A DNA stretch of 15,280 bases from JASEJA01 sp038872535. Lineage in GTDB: Archaea > Thermoproteota > Bathyarchaeia > Bathyarchaeales > Bathycorpusculaceae. The position numbers were made by a program, and so were the translations under genes. This document shows, piece by piece, positions 13,221 to 15,280 of this stretch (position 1 is the first letter of the stretch; each line of letters begins with the position of its first letter). The notes beneath the pieces are model-generated. The model was not told the DNA's origin. It saw only the letters and a list, made by a program, of their open reading frames with translations, and ran no database searches. The stretch covers positions 1 through 15,280 of the forward strand of contig JAVZJY010000029.1 of the NCBI GenBank assembly GCA_038872535.1, given 5' to 3'.

Positions 13221-13625
13221 TTATTTCTTTTTACGCGGTGGTTTAACAGTTTTCCCAATAAGTTCAATCCAAATTCCATCAGGGTCTCTGACAAAGCCTA
13301 ACGTGTAACCACCTTCGTCCCATGGCTCAACAGCAGAAGTTGCGCCTCCAGCAAGAACTTCTTCATAGCTTTTCCTAACATCGCCACACCAAAATGCCAA
13401 GTGATCCAGCTCTGAACCCGCAACATATTCTTCATAAAACTTTGTTCCTGGAGGATAATAGTTTAATTCCAAAATTTGTGGCGATTTTTCACTTTTAAGT
13501 TGTACGAATATGCCGCCTGCCTCCATTTCGCCCCTTTGTACGACTTTCATTCTCATGGTTTTTGTGTAGAACTCTATTGAGCGTTCCAAGTTTCTGACGC
13601 GGATTCCCGTGTATGTAAACTTCAT
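13221..13625 (-). CDS. VOC / glyoxalase-like protein
   Basis: This 134-residue protein has the paired beta-alpha-beta-beta-beta modules of the vicinal-oxygen-chelate superfamily. These are YTGIRVRNLERSIEFY with ILELNYYPPGTKFYEEY, and ELDHLAFWCGDVRKSYEEVL with FVRDPDGIWIELIG. Three usual metal ligands are seen: Glu53, His75 and Glu121. The first-position ligand, often His in the H-T-x-I/L-R-V motif, is Tyr5 here. It may therefore be a lyase variant or a non-catalytic metal-binding member; glyoxalase I function is possible but not assured. The basic tail (PPRKKK) ends the protein. It follows the alcohol dehydrogenase gene by 60 bases and precedes the EVE-like gene. Confidence 0.9.
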   Translation of the reverse strand: MKFTYTGIRVRNLERSIEFYTKTMRMKVVQRGEMEAGGIFVQLKSEKSPQILELNYYPPGTKFYEEYVAGSELDHLAFWCGDVRKSYEEVLAGGATSAVEPWDEGGYTLGFVRDPDGIWIELIGKTVKPPRKKK

Positions 13626-13640
13626 TTATGCAACACCACG

Positions 13641-13650
13641 CTTTAATTAT
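13641..13650 (-). promoter_or_regulatory. Possible TATA box for the VOC gene
   Basis: Minus-strand ATAATTAAAG lies 16-25 bases before ATG 13625, which would give a leaderless or near-leaderless transcript. The inverted-repeat motif lies just upstream. Confidence 0.3.
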
Positions 13651-13670
13651 GCGCATATCCTAATAACACT

Positions 13671-13683
13671 TTAACATAGTTCA
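13671..13683. promoter_or_regulatory. Imperfect copy of the TTAAC-ATA-GTTAA motif
   Basis: TTAACATAGTTCA differs from the perfect inverted repeat at 6545-6557 by one base, and the flanking bases are also shared (17 of 18 positions from the preceding T through AGTTT). It lies upstream of the VOC gene, beside the alcohol dehydrogenase stop. Confidence 0.3.
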
Positions 13684-13685
13684 GT

Positions 13686-14714
13686 TTATGGGATTATTGC
13701 GATTTTTATTTCGTTTTTTGATGTGGCAAGTATTTGGAAGGCTTCCTTAATTTCGTTCAACCCCATTTTTCTTGTTATGAGTGGTCTAACATCAATTGTT
13801 CTTGACGCTATTAGGTTTAGGGCTTTCCTAAAATGCAATGGCGTTGTGTGGAAAGCGCCTCGGACTGTGATTTCCCCATAATGAAGCATTTCAGTGCTAA
13901 TTTTAATCTCTGTTCCAGGCGGGCATCCGCCGAACTCAAGAACTGTTCCGCCTTTTCTGACAAGCGTTAGGGCTTGCTCCCAAGTTTTGGGTGAGCCTAT
14001 GGCTTCAATAACAACGTCTGCGCCGTAACCGCCCGTTATTTGCCTAACTTTTTCTGTAACATCCTCTTTTCCAGCATTAACTGTTTCATCCGCGCCGAGC
14101 TTTTCGGCAAAGCTAAGCCTTTCATCAATAAGGTCTGTGATTATGGTTTTTTCTGCACCCAACTTTTTCACAGTTAGTAGGTGGAGTAATCCTATTGGTC
14201 CAGCGCCAATTATGGCAACCGTATCGCCCAACTTTACTCCAGCCTCTTCCACGCCGTGCAAAACGCAGGCTAATGGTTCTGTTATGGCTGCCTCCTCATA
14301 AGAAACATGCTGCGGAATTTCTTGCATATTCACCTGAACCATGTGGGCTGGAACCTTAATGTAATCGGCATAGGCGCCCCACAGCCAAATCATGTTTTCA
14401 CAAAGATTATACTTACCCTTCTGACACATGACACAGCGCAGGCATGGAGCACTATTTCCAGCACGCACTCGCATGCCTTTACGCGGCCATTCTAAGCCTT
14501 CGCCTACTTCCACCACTTCTCCAGCCCACTCATGCCCAAAAACTGTTGGAAGTTTAATCACTTTTTCAACATAGCCCCTTTGGAAGATTTTTAGGTCTGT
14601 GCCGCATGTTGTGGCTGCCTTAACCTCTACGAGGACTTCGCCAGCATTCACTTTTGGCTTTGGTATTTCCTCAATTTTTAGGTCTTTTATGCCATATAGC
14701 ATTGCCGCTTTCAT
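13686..14714 (-). CDS. Zinc-dependent alcohol/polyol dehydrogenase (MDR family)
   Basis: This 342-residue medium-chain dehydrogenase oxidises an alcohol or polyol with NAD(P). Catalytic zinc ligands are Cys37 (TTCGTDLKIF), His60-Glu61 (VFGHEWAGEVVEVG) and the Glu145 region (ITEPLACVLHG). Structural zinc cysteines are Cys90, Cys93, Cys96 and Cys104 (CLRCVMCQKGKYNLC). The Rossmann motif GAGPIG is at 169-174, and Asp193 at the end of beta-2 (IITDL) favours NAD. The layout resembles threonine/sorbitol dehydrogenase relatives; the exact substrate is not evident. ATG 14714 is chosen (MKAAMLYG, typical of the family) with GTGAT four bases before it. A GTG at 14723 would add three residues. The neighbouring VOC gene could handle aldehyde by-products, but that is speculation. 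Confidence 0.95.
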   Translation of the reverse strand: MKAAMLYGIKDLKIEEIPKPKVNAGEVLVEVKAATTCGTDLKIFQRGYVEKVIKLPTVFGHEWAGEVVEVGEGLEWPRKGMRVRAGNSAPCLRCVMCQKGKYNLCENMIWLWGAYADYIKVPAHMVQVNMQEIPQHVSYEEAAITEPLACVLHGVEEAGVKLGDTVAIIGAGPIGLLHLLTVKKLGAEKTIITDLIDERLSFAEKLGADETVNAGKEDVTEKVRQITGGYGADVVIEAIGSPKTWEQALTLVRKGGTVLEFGGCPPGTEIKISTEMLHYGEITVRGAFHTTPLHFRKALNLIASRTIDVRPLITRKMGLNEIKEAFQILATSKNEIKIAIIP

Positions 14715-14764
14715 CCATATCACTGGCTTTTAGATTGTAGGCTAAACTATATGGAATTTTCCTT

Positions 14765-14968
14765 TTAAACAGAAGCCATAGCCGCAAAACCCAAAAGGAT
14801 TAGGATTATCCCAGAAAAAATGAAAAACACAGCCAATAACATGAAAACGATGGCGAGAGGATTCATTACAAAAAGCATATTTGAACTCTGAAACATCAAA
14901 AACACGCCAACCACTACGAGAATTAATGCAGCAAAAAGCAACTTCCAAGAAAACACTTCTCTATGCAA
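14765..14968 (-). CDS. Small two-TM membrane protein
   Basis: This 67-residue protein is almost wholly hydrophobic, with membrane segments at about 9-26 (LLFAALILVVVGVFLMF) and about 38-62 (ALAIV-type start to LILLGFAAM). It has no known motif. The start is TTG 14968, or GTG at codon 5 (14956); a TTAAATAG box on minus at 14984-14991 suits a leaderless message. An alternative frame over the same bases is cysteine-rich and less protein-like, so it is rejected. It ends 50 bases before the dehydrogenase start. Function unknown. Confidence 0.6.
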   Translation of the reverse strand: MHREVFSWKLLFAALILVVVGVFLMFQSSNMLFVMNPLAIVFMLLAVFFIFSGIILILLGFAAMASV

Positions 14969-15131
14969 TTACCCAAAACCTCTATTTAACCAAGCAGTAT
15001 TGGAACATGAAAACGAAATAATACTTATGAATTTGGAATAAAGCTACTTCAATACTTTTAGCTATGACTAATGGAAGTTTTCTTAATAGGCGATTCTTTT
15101 GGGAACTTTGTCTCCTTGATTTAGGAGTTAT

Positions 15132-15137
15132 AAAAAA
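15132..15137 (-). terminator. T-tract downstream of the last gene
   Basis: A run of six T on minus (CCCTTTTTTATAA) occurs about 32 bases after the stop of the partial gene at 15169. No stem-loop is seen; it is consistent with archaeal T-rich termination. Confidence 0.3.
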
Positions 15138-15168
15138 GGGAAATAGAATTTGGATTTTTCAGATTTAC

Positions 15169-15280
15169 TTAATTTCTTTGGTGTTTAGTGTAGACTACAG
15201 CTGTTGTCACTATGGCTATTGCTACTATAACTGAGATGCTGATGGAAAGAATTTCTATTGGTAGGCTTGGCAGCGTTGGC
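15169..15280 (-). CDS. C-terminal membrane anchor of a truncated gene
   Basis: On minus from the window edge the frame reads PTLPSLPIEILSISISVIVA, then IAIVTTAVVYTKHQRN and TAA. A hydrophobic helix of about 22 residues (from EILSIS to TTAVVY) is followed by a short basic tail, TKHQRN. This is the usual ending of archaeal secreted or surface proteins anchored by a single C-terminal helix. The preceding Pro/Leu-rich bit may be the linker. The rest of the protein lies outside the window, so its function cannot be told. It is the only coherent reading of these 112 bases. Confidence 0.65.
   Translation of the reverse strand, partial: PTLPSLPIEILSISISVIVAIAIVTTAVVYTKHQRN

Noticed and set aside
12797..13294. 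Longer start for the EVE-like gene
   Set aside because: The extra 32 residues overlap the end of the VOC gene; ATG 13198 gives a complete domain without overlap.
14742..14948. Alternative frame (Cys/Phe-rich) over the small two-TM gene
   Set aside because: The other frame gives two clean membrane helices; this one has irregular Cys, Trp and Phe content.
15064..15237. Short plus-strand open frame MTNGSFLNRRFFW...
   Set aside because: It overlaps the better-supported C-terminal anchor on minus, has no ribosome-binding site, and ends in Tyr/Cys-rich residues typical of a shadow.

Overview
The window reads as ordinary archaeal chromosome. Coding density is high, with about 18 well-supported genes on both strands. 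Genes are preceded by TATA-like boxes (TTTAAA or TATATAA types) and by GGTGA or GGAGG ribosome-binding sites. Several starts are TTG or GTG. Diagnostic proteins include a crenarchaeal-type single-OB-fold SSB with an Arg/Gly-rich tail and a NitrOD5-like signalling domain. There is also a membrane-anchored helix-hairpin-helix protein and a secreted protein ending in a C-terminal membrane anchor. Base composition is moderate, with no extreme GC. Together these suggest a Thermoproteota-lineage archaeon, possibly an uncultured Bathyarchaeia. That placement is inference, because no rRNA gene is present.

Left part (1-5562). A 3'-truncated TatD-linked-type radical SAM gene (minus) stands divergent to pyrG (CTP synthase, plus). 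pyrG converges on a two-CBS-domain protein (minus), their ends overlapping by 4 bases. Next come a class I methyltransferase and an HExxH protein joined by an ATGA overlap (plus), a DUF362 protein (plus), and a convergent HD-domain protein (minus).

Middle part (5600-8910). An upstream radical SAM enzyme with SPASM-like C-terminal cysteines (minus) precedes the HD gene. It is divergent from a flippase-like multi-pass membrane protein followed directly by a RimI-type GNAT acetyltransferase (plus). A DUF296/PPC-domain protein (minus) converges on the GNAT gene with a 9-base overlap, and a small basic protein of unknown function (plus) follows.

Right part (8930-15280). A membrane-anchored HhH protein and a malic enzyme lie on minus. 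A plus-strand pair encodes a stand-alone multi-TM sensor-like module and a NitrOD5-like domain, possibly led by a tentative 47-codon ORF. A long minus-strand series follows: a two-TM small protein, a zinc alcohol dehydrogenase, a VOC/glyoxalase-like protein, an EVE/PUA-like protein and SSB. The window ends in the C-terminal anchor of a further minus-strand gene; 14969-15168 shows no convincing gene.

Most content is core metabolism (CTP synthesis, malate to pyruvate, alcohol/polyol oxidation) and housekeeping (ssDNA binding, N-acetylation). I see no CRISPR array, IS element, integrase, tRNA or rRNA. The most unusual items are the sensor/NitrOD5 pair, the methyltransferase/HExxH pair, the anchored HhH protein, and a near-identical inverted-repeat motif upstream of two distant minus-strand genes.
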